A stretch of DNA of 64,000 bases from Chlorops oryzae (lineage: Eukaryota > Arthropoda > Insecta > Diptera > Chloropidae), in the NCBI GenBank assembly GCA_020466095.1, contig CM035806.1:59510845-59574844 (forward strand), read 5' to 3'. This document shows positions 32,701 through 44,556 of this stretch, one piece after another; position 1 is the first letter of the stretch; each line of letters starts with the position of its first letter. Both the position numbers and the translations under genes were made by a program. Under the pieces are notes generated by a model that was not told the origin of the DNA, made no database searches, and saw only the letters and a list, made by a program, of their open reading frames with translations.

Positions 32701-33107
32701 GTGGTTAGATTCATTGACCACTTTTGCATGAAAATCGATATGTTCATTTATCGCCGAATTTCCCTTGCTTTGAATATTGCAGACGTAAGATATTTTGTTT
32801 AAGAAACCTTTATTTAAGCATTTTTGTAAACATCCAAAATAGGTTTAAACATGTAGTATCCAAGAATTTACAACCTATCGATTGGTACCAAATTTCTTAA
32901 ATTGAATAATGGTTGAATTGTTAACTCGCAAAGACTTTTATTTTTGACAAAAAAAAATATTTCTCTCAGTTTAAAAGTTATCGATTGACTAGAAACATAA
33001 AATTCAATATTTAACAGTAAAATTTTTTCAAATAAAATAAAAGTCAAAAAATGTCGGGTTTTGTTAAACTTTTATTATAAAAATTATAACTGTTACGGTC
33101 CCTGTTT
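32701..33107 (+). other. AT-rich spacer
   Basis: AT-rich sequence with no gene, repeat or LTR seen, leading into the second BEL/Pao fragment. Confidence 0.5.
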
Positions 33108-33765
33108 GTGAGTCTAAGCGAGATCGCGACTCACAACACACTCCATCAAGAAAACCTTCGTTGTACACCACAAACACTTATGAACATAATACGCCAACGA
33201 TTCTGGCCCATAAAAGTAAAACAAATGACAAGATCCATCGTAAATCATTGCATCAGATGCAGAAGAGCAAGACCAATTTTATATAATGAAATCATGGGTC
33301 AATTGCCAGCTGCACGCGTGGAGCCAGCTAGACCCTTTTTAACTACAGGAGTGGATTAATGTGGACCGTTGAAAATCCATTTCAACATAAGAGGGAAGCA
33401 CCCTCAAAAGGCATACGTCGCCATCTTCTGCAGCTTTGTTACAAAGGCAGTGCATTTGGAGTTGGTGTCCAATCTTTCAGCAGAAGCATTTATTGGAGCA
33501 CTGAAACGTTTCAGAGCCCTAAAAGGACACTGCAAGGCCATGTATAGCGACAACGGAAAAAATTTTGTTGGCGCTCGAAACTTAATTCAGGAGGCAGTCC
33601 TAGCGCCCGACGCACAAGAAAAGATAATGAAGACCTGTAGCATGAAGGGAATCGAATTCCGTTTAATTCCTCCCATATCTCCTCATTTTGGCGGGCTGTG
33701 GGAAGCAGCTGTCAAGTCAGCAAAACATCTATTGATTAGAACAGAGTCGGGCAAATCGTTGCTCG
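33108..33765 (+). pseudogene. pol: BEL/Pao element 2: integrase, first part
   Basis: Frame 33108-33359 has the integrase zinc domain (RQRFWPIKVKQMTR, CIRCRRARP) and LPAARVEPARPF; after a TAA at 33357 a second frame continues from 33369 with GKHPQKAYVAIF, D in MYSDNGKNFVG and E in FGGLWEAAVKSAKH. Belongs to another Pao-like lineage than the 25-32 kb element, which differs in the same motifs. The gene is cut near 33765 by hAT sequence and resumes at about 36175. RT and gag are absent. Confidence 0.85.
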
Positions 33766-36174
33766 CGAGTAATACTCATATATGTATACAAAAACCAAAC
33801 AGTGCTGCCGAGCCCCTACAATTGAATCGAAAATATTACGATTTTCGAAAGTTTTAATACAATGCCATTTTTGATGTTCAATACTTTTTTAGGGAAATCA
33901 AATTTCAGCGAAATTTTGAGCTAAATACATAAGATTTTATGTTTATCAATGTAATTGATCACCTCAAAATCTGTTCTCAATTTTTGTTGTCATATTATAT
34001 TATAATTATTTTCGATTTATTTGAATTGTTGTTTAGAAAAAAGTATCAAATATTTTGATACGCTTTTAAAAATTGTTTGTGCCATTTTATTTTAAGTCAA
34101 TTGCAGCCCTGACCAGCAATGACTTCACAAATTTGGCTTCAGTTGTGTATTGAATTTCATGAAGGTGGGTCTATGTTCGCATGTTTTTACATTTTCAGGT
34201 ACACTGCGCAATTTTTGAAAATGTTTAAAACGGAATGGAAAAATAAATATTTGTTTTCATTAAATGAAAGGGGAGCTTCAGAATGTTTAATTTGTAGACG
34301 TGAGATTGCTGGCAATCGCTTATTTAATATTAAAAGGCATTATGAGTCTTGCCATAAAGACTTTGATAAGTATCAGGGTGCAGATCGAGAGACATTAATT
34401 GACGAACTGCAATTAATTTCAAGCAATGGTCCTTCTGAAGTCGATAAAAATCCGATCGATAAGGCATCGATAAAAGCTTATTATTGCGTTGCGATGGGCT
34501 TAGCAAAACATTGCAGACCATTCGATGATGGAATATTTTTTAAAGACCTTAGCATAGACGTACTTAAGTGCTTTGGAGATGAGGGGTATAAACTGTTAGA
34601 AGTCTACAAAAAGTTGCCGTTGTCACGCCGCACTCTTACTCGTCGAACGGAAGATTTGAGTTGTTTTATTCACTCTGAAATAAAGAAAAAGATTTTAAAA
34701 AGTAAATATTTTTCGATTTGTATTGATGAAAGCACTGATGTGACCGATATTTGTCAGTTGATTATTTGCATAAGATGCATCGATGAAAAATTCAATACAT
34801 ATGAAGGTTTTTTGTCAGTCGAGTCTCTGCATGGAAATGCTAAAGGAGAATCAATTTACGAAGCTGTTGATAAGAGCGTATTTTCCTTCGCTCAAACACC
34901 AACAATGTCTTGCTTTCAAAAAATGTTAAAAGGAATGGAGACATTGAGGTAAATCGGCAGTAAAAATAATAAACAAAATAAGAGGTGGTCATAATGCACT
35001 ATCCCACAGAAAGCTAAAGTTTTCTTGGAAGAAATTGAAGCCGACTACAAGGACTTACTTTTGTTTACGGATGTCAGGTGGTTAAGTTGTGGTCGGAGCC
35101 TTCAAAGGCTGTTATGAATTGCGAAATGAAATTAAAATGTTTTCTAGAAACAGGCAACTTCGCTGTGGAATTAGCGCAACATTTATATCGTTCCGACTTT
35201 TTACGTGTCGTGTTAGCTTTGCTTTGTGACCTAAGTTTTGAATTCAATAAACCTGCTAAAATCTTTCTTTGCAAGGAAGAGATAAACACATATTTGATTT
35301 AGTCAGATCATAGATGAATTCGAAAGGAAACTATTAATTTTATACACGCAATTCCAAAACAAAGATTTGTCGAATTTCAAGAGGACAGTGGAGATATTTA
35401 ATGAATATGCTAAGGATAAACGAGCTTTGAGTTTATAATAATATTTTCATTGATTTGATAAAGGAATTTACAGGTAGGTTTAAAGATTTTGATAAAGTCC
35501 CAAACACGTTTGATCGTGTTCTCAAATCCCTTGCATTGTGAGGTTGAAGAACAGCCCGAAGAAATCCGTCAAGAATTAATTAAACTCAAAATGATTTATT
35601 TTTGCCCATAATGAATTACAGGCTTGGATTTTTGGAGAAATGTGAATATTTCCATTTATCCAAAAACTGTAGATTACATTTTGAAGTTGCATTCAAATGT
35701 TTGGTACAACATATTTGTGTGAGAGTGCATTTTCTTTTATGAAACTCATAAAATCAAAACATCGAAGTCAATTATCCGATGCGCATTTGACGGACTTGTT
35801 ACGTATTAAACTCTACAATAGCGAAATAAATCTTGATGATTTGGTAAACACAACGCAACCCGAGGACATAATTTTACGCAAGTGACGTACACTCAATCCC
35901 ATTACATATGTTCCTTCTCACGCAAAAAACAATTAAATTACATTTTATTGCATTTACAATGTAATATGTACAACAATCAATATTTTGAGATCTTGTTCTT
36001 TTATGACACTCATAAAATTCAAAACATCAAGTCAATTATCCGATGCGCATTTGACGGACTAAATAAGTTACGTATTACAACTGCTACAATAGCGAAATAA
36101 ATCTTGTCATGTGCCGCTACGAACACAAACGGTGCAAATGTTAGTGTGCCCGACTCTGGATTAGAAGCACAGAA
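33766..36174 (+). mobile_element. hAT-type DNA transposon relic inside the BEL/Pao integrase
   Basis: About 2.4 kb separates the two halves of the integrase and holds a hAT transposase relic. A CAGTGCTGCCGAGCC sequence at about 33801 could be the left terminal repeat, but no matching right end or 8-bp duplication was found. Near the right side, 36001-36105 repeats 35735-35845 (the transposase C-terminal region) with several small gaps. Confidence 0.65.
34221..35883 (+). pseudogene. hAT transposase (GTF2I-repeat/ZBED-like lineage)
   Basis: The ATG at 34221 opens a frame to 34952 with a BED-like finger CLICRREI...HYESCH (residues 21-45 from this start), the first part of the RNase H-like catalytic domain with FSICIDESTDVTD (catalytic D) and LIICIRCID. 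Further pieces follow in other frames: FTDVRWLSCGR at 35066 (conserved RW after the insertion domain) and the C-terminal hAT dimerisation region 35697-35883 (CESAFSFMKLIKSKHRS...LTDLLRIKLY). Cut-and-paste transposase; here broken by multiple frameshifts and a deletion. Confidence 0.85.
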
Positions 36175-36700
36175 GCGGCATCATTGACAGATGAACAACT
36201 ACGCACTGCGATTGCCGAAATTGGAGCCATATTAAATTCCCGACCACTAATACCAACGTCCAACGATCCTAATGATTAAAACGCCTTAACACTAGGACAT
36301 TTCTTGATTGGAGAGCCGATGATATCAACAGTTGATGAAAATATTGCTTAATCATCAAGCACGCTACAAACCCATTGGAAAAGAGTCATTCAAATAAAAA
36401 ACGAATTCTGGGATCGGTGGAGAAAGGAGTATCTGAAGGACTTACAGCAAAAACATAAGTGGAAGGGGCCAGTAACCAATATAAATGAAGGCACGATGGT
36501 CATATTAAAATAAGATAATCTTCCAGTGGCCATTGGCACGAATTATCAAAGTATACCGAGGAGACTGAAGTGGTTAGAGTAGTGGACGCTCAAAACTGAA
36601 AAGGGGATTTTCAAACGTGCCATTCATCGCTTAGCTCCACTATTTTTAGAAACAAAAGGAGACGAAGAAATAATCCTTCAATTTCAATTGAAGAAGAACC
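36175..36700 (+). pseudogene. pol: BEL/Pao element 2: integrase C-terminal part
   Basis: LTDEQLRTAIAEIGAILNSR (36187-36246) is the standard continuation of Pao integrase, followed by RPLIPTSNDP, ALTLGHFLIGEP, FWDRWRKEYL and HKWKGPVTNINEG. Stops at 36276, 36349 and 36510. It completes the integrase started at 33108. Confidence 0.85.
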
Positions 36701-38580
36701 ATGAAGGGATGCTCATTCACAAACAAGCAAATTCCGATTCTGTATCGGAGCATCCCATTAGATCAAATCAAGAACACTAGCAGTATGGACCAGGAAGCAA
36801 CGCCTGCCAAGCGTTCCCGACTAAGCTCAAATTTAGTATTCACAATTATCACCTTGCTACTTGTACCGCTTGCTCTTTGCAATCAGATAAACGTAACGCC
36901 TCTACCAAATAATCCCGGAATCCAATTTGATGAAATTGGTCAAGTCAAATTAATTGTGACAACCTGGAAAATAATTGTATATTTTAATTTAGAGCCATTC
37001 AAAAGGGATGTAACACTTTTGACTTCTGGAATATCTGATTTGATGGACACTTGCGCACAAAAAGGAAATCATCCACCTTGTGATCTGATGCTTAAACATC
37101 TTAAACGGATAGAAAATGATTAACAGTCAAGATTTGAAATTCTTTCCAAAAGAAAAAGACGCGGTGCCGTTGACATAATTGGGAATGTAGCTAATTCGCT
37201 ATTTGGAGTACTTGATTCAAACTACGAGAAGCAAATGTCTTAAACGATCGCACACATTCAAGACAATGAAGAACACTTGGTAAAACTCTTAAAAAATCAA
37301 ACCTCGCTCGTGGACTCAACGGTTAACATTATAAAACAGGACCTGGAAAATATTAAAATTAAATTGAATGAAATAGATACACGACTAAACACAATTGGTG
37401 AAGAACTCGGAGCAGGCATAATTTATTCTACCCAAGCAATTATGAGCATGTGCACCCAGCTACTAGCATTATCATCATCCCTTTTACAAACACGATTTTC
37501 AATTCTTGATATCTTAGTTGATAGCCACCATGAAAAAGTGAACCCGTATGTTCTTACTCCTCATCAGCTTTGTGAAGAAATTAGCAAAATCAGAATGCAG
37601 CTTCCATCACATCTTCAGTTACCTACTATGCAAGATAACATTCTACAGTTCTACAAACTAATGGAAATTGATGAAGTAGTCGGACAAAATCACATCATTT
37701 TTACCATCAGTCCAGGATTAGCAAGTATATCATCTGCAATATTTAACACTAATCACTGAAAGAATAAATGGCATACTAATATGAATAAAAGTGCCCGCAA
37801 GATGGCTAGCTACCAACAATCACAGAGATGAATATTTCACTATGGCAGACAGCATCATCGAAGGCATGTACAGTGTACACACTATAAACAGCAATTTTCT
37901 CCTATGCTCCAATATACAAATCTACACGTCACAAAAAGTTCAACATAAGAAAATGTGAATTGGACATCCTTAATCAGGAACTAAAGCCTTCGATGAATGA
38001 GCTGCAATGCACTAATCAAGATGTGGTGTGGCACCAGTTATACGACAAAAACAAATGGATATACGCCACCACCCAGGTATTGCGCATGACAGCAGTATGC
38101 GGTGAGCAAAGTGACGTCATATCCTTTATCCGGAATAGGCATGATTTCGTACTTAAAGCTAGTAATGCAACCTGAAAGGGTGACGACATAACCATTCTAC
38201 GGTCATCAAGTTATATCGACAACACGAAAAGGCGGTTACACATCAATGGGAGTTTTATCTACAAATTTTAGCGAGAAACGTGTAGACCTCACAGCGTTAA
38301 GCTCATACGAATCAAAAATTGATGAGCAAACGAAAATTCAACAAACTCTCAAGAGCCACGATTTCAAACTACCAATGGAAGTGCAATCATCTGTCACGCA
38401 CAGTCTAGGTATAGCATATGGATCATTGGGAATCGCCGCATGCGTATAACTTTTCGTCATCATCAACTACGGCAGGCGAAGATACAAGAGCAGAATTCGG
38501 CAGCTTGCTCCACAAAAACCACCACTAAAGCGTTCAACATTTGATATTCCACAATATGACGATAAAAGAGTCATCTAGAG
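36701..38580 (+). pseudogene. envelope-like protein of BEL/Pao element 2
   Basis: A frame from 36701 has a hydrophobic signal-like segment (LVFTIITLLLVPLALC, about 36836-36883) and then a mature N-terminus. After a stop at 37121 the same frame has a furin-type site KRKRRGAVDIIGNVANSLFG near 37150, the cleavage/fusion-peptide pattern of F-type and errantivirus envelopes. A coiled-coil region (VNIIKQDLENIKIKLNEIDTR) and body follow to 37759, then other frames (37770-38170) and a C-terminal hydrophobic segment with a basic tail (GSLGIAACV, NYGRRRYKSRIRQ) at 38415-38500. BEL/Pao elements with env exist (roo, Tas). Broken by several stops and frameshifts. Confidence 0.75.
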
Positions 38581-39590
38581 GCAAAAGGAGCTAGATTAGA
38601 TAATTAATTATAAATTTCAAAACCTCACCAAATAAAAAGGCACTTCCTTTGTTAAAAATATTTTAATTCCATAGAGCCAATTGGACTCAAGTTGTAGTCT
38701 ATGTAAAATTTAAAATCAAATACGCGATTTCTCAGATCTACATGGGAAACGGTCTCTTTCTCGTAAAATTGTATATTCAGCAATTCATGTGAATACAAGG
38801 CGAGCAAATGCATACAGGGCCGAGTACGGGCTTCAATATTCGAATCTCGAGGCGGGAGTATATTGATACTCAACATAATGTGTTGTTTTGTTTTATTTAT
38901 CAAGTATAAATTTCTGCGACGACAGAAGTGGCTCCCTTTTGAATGCTTTGTTTGCACTTTCGTTCATAAGGCGTTAAAATACCAAAGAAAATATGAAGCC
39001 CATTGCACTTGCTTGATGCGATCAATTTATCAATATTGCAATTACTGCAATTTTATGTAAGAAATTTATAAAAAACTAAATTTTACTAAATCAGTATGTT
39101 CTACCTTTTTTGGCATTTTGTTATTAGTATTAGAAAATTTTTCGTTCAATAAAGAGGAGTTAACAACCATAATTCAACGAGTTAATTCATGCTCTAGACA
39201 GGTACATGCGCTTGGCTAGAATAATTCAATTGTGCTTAAACACAAAGGCTTAACAGCCCATATTAGATTTAAGGTCTAATCACCAACAAAAATTTCAATG
39301 TGCGCTGCTCATACAAACCACCAAAAATTTCAATGTGCGACTTTTTCCGATTTTCCATACAAAAAAGTTGCACACCCAGAACGAACATATCCACTATACT
39401 CTCTTCTTTTATTGGGTGAAGGTTTTATTGAAAATATTAAATTACAGTTATTCTGTATTGTGCAAATGACTTATTTTATTAACTCTATCAATATTATTTG
39501 TCCTTGTAGGTGAAGATTGTATTGTTTATTGGGGTCACTAGATCGTCGTCCTCCAAGATGTGAAAAAATTATTTATTTGGCAAGGCTGTA
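38581..39590 (+). other. non-coding stretch
   Basis: About 1 kb with no convincing gene. Near 39285-39350 the sequence CAAAAATTTCAATGTGCG occurs twice within 45 bases. The end of the BEL/Pao 2 element must lie here, but no LTR was recognised. Confidence 0.4.
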
Positions 39591-40330
39591 ATCAAGTTTA
39601 CCTCAATTTTGACTAACGTTCTTGGTACTTTTATTACTATTATTATTATGTTTTGAGCGAATGTTAATACACCTCCTCTCATGTAAAGTTTAACTTTAAA
39701 AACTCAAATCAAATGTTTTCTTTTTCCTCGGAGGTTAGTATACAAGGGTGAATCAGCCCGTGTCTAGCTGCTGCTATGCTATCCTGTATTAGATAAATTT
39801 TTTCGTGAAGGGTTTTCAGTTTGTACATTTGGTCGTTGAACAACATGTGTTCTAATATGTCAATATTTGTCTCATCAAATGCCTTGAAAATTTTCCTGTC
39901 GTGTTTAATCACCTTTTTAAGTACTCCCAGTGTAGCATTAAAATAGCTTTTAATTATGACTTTGCTCATAGTTAAACCTCCTATCATATTGTGACTATTT
40001 TCTGTTACTGTTTTAAGATGTTCGTCGATTTCTTTCCTGTCGTCGTCATCCATGACTCCGCATAACCAATGTAAACCTTCCTAGCCACATTAATCACGCC
40101 GCTTCTTGTGCGTCTGTCCTTATTTGGTAATAATCGATTTTAGCTAAGATTTAATGGTTATCACCTCTATCAATATTAGATCTTTGTTTTGTATTAAATC
40201 TACTTTCTGCACTCGAAGTTGAATAGAGTGTAGAATTTTTGAAATCTCACCGTTAGACTCCCTTGGCTGGCTGTTATGAGTTACATAATTACTGGAAAAA
40301 TTTGAAATGTGTAGTGTACTTGTTAACACA
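39590..40330 (-). pseudogene. errantivirus env fragment, copy 1 of a duplicated block
   Basis: Minus strand: KVLTSTLHISNFSSNY-like N-terminus (40330-40260), a stretch with IQLRVQKVDLIQNKDLILIEV, GLHWLCGVMDDDDRKEIDEH after the cleavage region, ATLGVLKKVIKHDRKIF, IQDSIAAARHGLIHPCILTSEE and, near 39640, IIIIVIKVPRTLVKIEVNLIT. It matches env at 931-2615 and 55839-57131. Frameshifted. The right half (from 39844) is repeated at 41116. Confidence 0.8.
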
Positions 40331-41129
40331 TAATGCTTACTTTACCATTTATTTTGCTCACGGTTCTTAATCATCGCGTTGGCAAACACTTCAGCCGCGT
40401 TCAGCTGTGTTTCAAGCGCACAAATTAAAAGTTTTAATTCGAGTTTATAAGTGGTCGATTTAAATAGAAAACCTACGCGCTAGGTCGTATTTTCCTCGAC
40501 GAGTGGCTGAGTGGTGTTATCCAGCCAGTTATCTGCTTTGTGGGCAGTGAGTCTGAAGAGCTGAAATAAGAAACTTCCACAAGGATAACTATTTCATATT
40601 CCAATCCATTCCTAATTATTACAAAAACACTTTTATATAAAGAAAGCTGCTTGCCTGCAGCTGACTCAGCTGTCAGCTGATGCCAATTGGCCATTCACCA
40701 AAAAGCTCTTCAAAAATCTCTCGTAAAAGCTCTAGTAGCGTCGACACAAACCATGGTATGGTAGTTGTCGAAGAGATGAAGATCAAGTTTCCAAAATTTA
40801 CAACTACTCAGCAAGCAGTTTCTTCACGAAAACGAAACTTCCGTCCAGTCCGAATCCTTCAGCCAGTTTCATATTCTGAGAAACCAGTTCCAAAGGCAAC
40901 GCTCCAACTCCACCAGTGCAATAAATCCAAATTCAACAGAGAAAAAATTTCTTATCTCAAGTAAATTAAATCAAGCTGAGCCCACAGCAACTCCTACTTC
41001 TACCGCTACAATAACAAAAAACGCAATGAACACAGGTAATGTAGCTGTTGATGCGGTTATTAGGTCGAACAATATGGTAAAAAAAAACAAAGTTGAACAG
41101 CTAGCGGTATGTGTTGCTAATATGTCAAT

Positions 41130-41640
41130 ATATTAAAGTCTCATCAAATGCCCATTGAAAATTTTCCATAGTAACGTGTTTAAATCGAACCTTCTCTTTA
41201 GTACTCGGACCAGTGTAGCATTAAAATAGCTTTTAATTATGACTTGCTCATTTAAACCTCCTATCATATTGTGACTATTTTCTGTTACTGTTTTAAGATG
41301 TTCGTCGATTTCTTTCCTGTCGTCGTCATCCATGACTCCGCATAACCAATGTAAACCTGTTCCTACCACATTAATCACGCCGCTTCTTGTGCGTCTGTCC
41401 TTATTTGGTATAATCGATTTTAGCTAAGATTTAATGGTTATCACCTCTATCAATATTAGATCTTTGTTTTGTATTTCTACTTTCTGCACTCGAAGTTGAA
41501 TAGAGTGTAGAATTTTTGAAATCTCACCGTTAGACTCCCTTGGCTGGCTGTTATGAGTTACATAATTACTGGAAAAATTTGAAATGTGTAGTGTACTTGT
41601 TAACACATAATGCTTACTTTAATTTATTTTTGCTCACGGT
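41130..41640 (-). pseudogene. errantivirus env fragment, copy 2 of the duplicated block
   Basis: Same content as 39845-40330: GTGLHWLCGVMDDDDRKE at 41370-41320, MIGGLNEQVIIKSYFNATL, and a start at about 41606. Slightly different gaps. Truncated on its left at 41116, where the copy of the Jockey ORF1 start ends. Confidence 0.8.
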
Positions 41641-41953
41641 TCTGTTAATCATCGCGTTGGCAACACTTCGCCGCGTTCAGCTGTGTTTTTCAAGCGCACA
41701 AATTAAAAGTTTTTAATTCGAGTTTATAAGTGGTCGATTAAATAGAAAACCTACGCGCTAGGTCGTATTTTCCTCGCGAGTGGCTGAGTGGTGTTATCCA
41801 GCCAGTTATCTGCTTGTGGGCAGTGATCTGAAGAGCTGAAATAAGAAACTTCCACAAGGATAACTATTTCATATTCCAATCCATTCCTAATTATTACAAA
41901 AACACTTTTATATAAAGAAAGCTGCTTGCCGCAGCTGACTCAGCTGTCAGCTG
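41640..41953 (+). promoter_or_regulatory. 5' untranslated region and presumed internal promoter of the Jockey-type element
   Basis: The stretch from about 41640 to the ORF1 start is shared with 40370-40679 in the duplicated unit. Jockey-type elements use an internal Pol II promoter in this region; the exact start is not visible. Confidence 0.4.
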
Positions 41954-43568
41954 ATGCCAATTGGCCATTCACCAAAAAGCTCTTCAAAAATCTCTCGTAA
42001 AAGCTCTAGTAGCGTCGACACAAACCATGGTATGGTAGTTGTCGAAGACGATGAAGATCAAGTTCCAAAAGTTGTACAACTACTCAGCAAGCAGTTTCTT
42101 CACGAAAACGAAACTTCCGTCCAGTCCGAATCCTTCAGCCAGCTTTCAATTCTGAGAAACCAGTTCCAAAGACAACGCTCCAACTCCACCAGTGCAATAA
42201 ATCCAAATTCAACAGAGAAAAACATCTCAAGTAAATTAAATCAAGCTGAGCCCACAGCAACTCCTACTTCTACCGCTACAATAACAAAAAACGCAATGAA
42301 CACAGGTAATGTAGCTGTTGATGCGGTTATTAGGTCGAACAATATGGTAAAAAAAAAACAAAGCGAACAGCTAGCGGTACTTATTGGCATGCAACGCTAT
42401 GCCAATATAATTAAAAGAAAAAGAAGCCCAATTGCAAACAATGCCAATAGGGCTAAACTTTATAAAACGGAAACCGTATCCACTCCGCCAAGTAATCTGT
42501 CGGGTAACCGCTTTGCTCTTTTATTGGAAAATCTAAATGATAAATCATCAAAAAATCAGCCAAGTAAAGAATTAAAACCGCCTCCAATTTATTTGCGGCA
42601 GCGTAGCTCCAATGCACTAGTTACCAGTTTAGCAAGCCTCCTAAACAATAGCAACTTCCATGTTGTTCCTTTAACTAAAGGAAACATTCACCAAACTAAA
42701 ATCCAAACTGACTCTGAGGATTGCTACCACAAAGTTGTAAATCAATTTGAGAAGGGAAAAAAGAATTTCTATACATACCAGCTTAAAAGAGGCGAAGGTA
42801 TTTCAGTTGTGATTAAAGGTATTGAAGGAGACGTTGATCCAATTGATATAAAAAATGCTCTCGGCGAACAGGGCTTTCATGCTAGAGCAGTAATAAATAT
42901 AATAAACAAAGAAAAAATACCGCAGCCAATGTTTAGAGTTGACCTTCTTCCAGACAACTTAAAGCTTAACAAAATGAAAGCCATCCCATTTATAACTTGA
43001 GTTACTTATTGCATCGTAAAATTACCGTGGAAGAGCGTCACAAACGAAAGGGGCCAGTTCAATGCAATAATTGCCAAGAGTTTGGTCATACCAAAACTTA
43101 CTGCACTCTGCGTACAGTGTGTGTAATATGTGGTGAACTTTTGGTGAACTCATCACAGTTCCGTGTGTAGTAAAAAATCGCAAAACGACCGCAATTTAGT
43201 AAAATATAGCAACTGCCAAGGTAATCACACTGCAAATTACCGAGGCTGTATAGTTTACAAAAATCTTAAGCAGCGACTTGATATCCGAAAGCACATGTCC
43301 AGTTAAAAATACATTTGTTCCTTTAACCGCGCCATCCTCGAACATAGCTAATGTTGCTTTCACACCAGGTGTTTCCTATGCAAATGCTTTGAAGACAGGC
43401 ATTCCATCAAGTCAGTTCACACCTTCCAACTCAAATAGCAATCTTGAATTAATGATGTCAACTCTTACTCAAAGTATTTCTAACTTTATGCAGGCAATGC
43501 AAAAATCCGTCGACACAATTGCGGAAATGCAGACTAAGTTAATGACAGCTCTTCTTTCGAAAATATGA
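41954..43568 (+). pseudogene. Jockey-type ORF1 (Gag-like) protein
   Basis: ATG at 41954 opens 348 codons. N-terminal part rich in S/T/Q/N; a central NRFALLLENLN motif; then the pre-zinc-finger (PRE_C2HC) module FYTYQLKRGEGISVVIKGI (about residues 272-290) with VDPIDIKNALGEQGF. After a frameshift near 42997 the zinc knuckles follow (CNNCQEFGHTKTYC, VCVICGE, CQGNHTANYRGC; 43055-43250) and a third frame (43278-43568) ends the protein. ORF1 proteins of Jockey, TART and HeT-A are RNA-binding and particle-forming. Its stop overlaps the ATG of ORF2 (ATGA at 43565), as usual in this clade. Two frameshifts in the zinc-knuckle part. Confidence 0.85.
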
Positions 43569-43669
43569 GCAGATTAAAAATGTGTGCATGGAATTCAAAC
43601 GGCTTAAGCCAGCATAAGCTAGAAATCCAAAATTTTTTAATTCGTGAATCCGTTGATGTACTGCTCCTC
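43565..43669 (+). pseudogene. Jockey-type ORF2, truncated endonuclease start
   Basis: The overlapping ATG opens LKMCAWNSNGLSQHKLEI, the first motif of the apurinic-type endonuclease (with N in WNSNGL), and VDVLLL. The frame is cut at 43669 by an LTR that begins at 43670. The remainder of ORF2 was not found in the window. Confidence 0.85.
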
Positions 43670-44398
43670 TGTCATGATATATAAGAAGGCCTCATAATTC
43701 TCAGATCGCCCCTGTATATTGAAACTCAGATCAAATAGCTCATTGCATTCACCACTTCAAGTTGACCCATATTTCTGTCGTCAACATTTTCTGTCTAATT
43801 GCATTCGGCATTTCTTTGACCCAAATCGTTGTCGTTGACTTCAAGCGATTTCAATACCAGCAAGTGAAGGTGTCAAGTGTTGATCGATTTGTCATTTTCT
43901 TTATTGCCCTACATTCTTGGCATTAACCCCGAGACAGCTCACAGTCTTAGAGCAACCTAAGTTGAACTGCATTTGAAACAACAACAACGAAGCGCTTCAG
44001 TCGAACGCGATCTCATATTCATTCGCAACCAATCACCACAACCGTTGGTCTGCTGGGGTTGGACAATGAGTTTGCATTTGTGCAATGAGTATGAGTAAAT
44101 TAATGTATCTGAAGATAATGAGCATGTAAGAGAAAGTAGAAAGCGATCTAAAACTGATAGACACACCTCTTATCGATCAGGAGCCAACTGACCTCTTGTT
44201 TATGCTAAGCTAATCATATTTGAAAATAGTATAAAATAAGGAACATAATGTAACAAAGAAAAAGAATGATTAAGAACTTAAAAGAGAACGGGTCTGATAC
44301 TGACTTCGGTTGTATACGCCCGTCTTTCATAATAAAGAAAAATATAAAACACAACTTTATAATAATTACTACATATTTATTTAAACGGGAACACTACA
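43670..44398 (+). repeat. 5' LTR of 412-like element 2
   Basis: Starts TGTCATGATATATAAG precisely where the Jockey ORF2 frame ends, ends GGGAACACTACA just before a primer-site sequence, and has AATAAAG near 44333. 729 bases with TG...CA ends. No second copy exists in the window to confirm it. Confidence 0.7.
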
Positions 44399-44413
44399 TG
44401 GCGATCGTGACGA
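44399..44413 (+). promoter_or_regulatory. primer binding site, tRNA-Arg type
   Basis: TGGCGATCGTGACG directly follows the LTR. 412 and mdg1 relatives use a site beginning TGGCGA.CGTGAC that pairs with tRNA-Arg, as I recall. Confidence 0.65.
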
Positions 44414-44556
44414 AAATCCTTAATTAAGGATCGCGAATTGTGTAAAGTAAAGTAAAAAGTAAAAAATGGATCCTATCGAACTGGATATAATTAATCATTT
44501 CGGCACGGAACTAACAAGTGAACCCCCGAAAAAGGAGAAAAAACTATCGGAAGTGG

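Larger units (their letters stand above)
39844..42375. repeat. direct duplication of about 1.27 kb (two units)
   Basis: Unit 1 (39844-41115) and unit 2 (41116-42375) run in parallel: the env piece, the Jockey leader and the start of ORF1, for example MPIGHSPKSSSKISRKSSSS at 40680 and 41954 (distance 1274). Differences are mainly one- to three-base gaps, many at homopolymers, which break frames in unit 1 but rarely in unit 2. This pattern suggests an uncorrected read or a failed haplotype join rather than old divergence. Confidence 0.8.

Noticed and set aside
33801..34113. Possible small hAT MITE between CAGTGCTGCC and GCAGCCCTG
   Set aside because: The 8-base flanks do not match, so there is no target duplication to support it.
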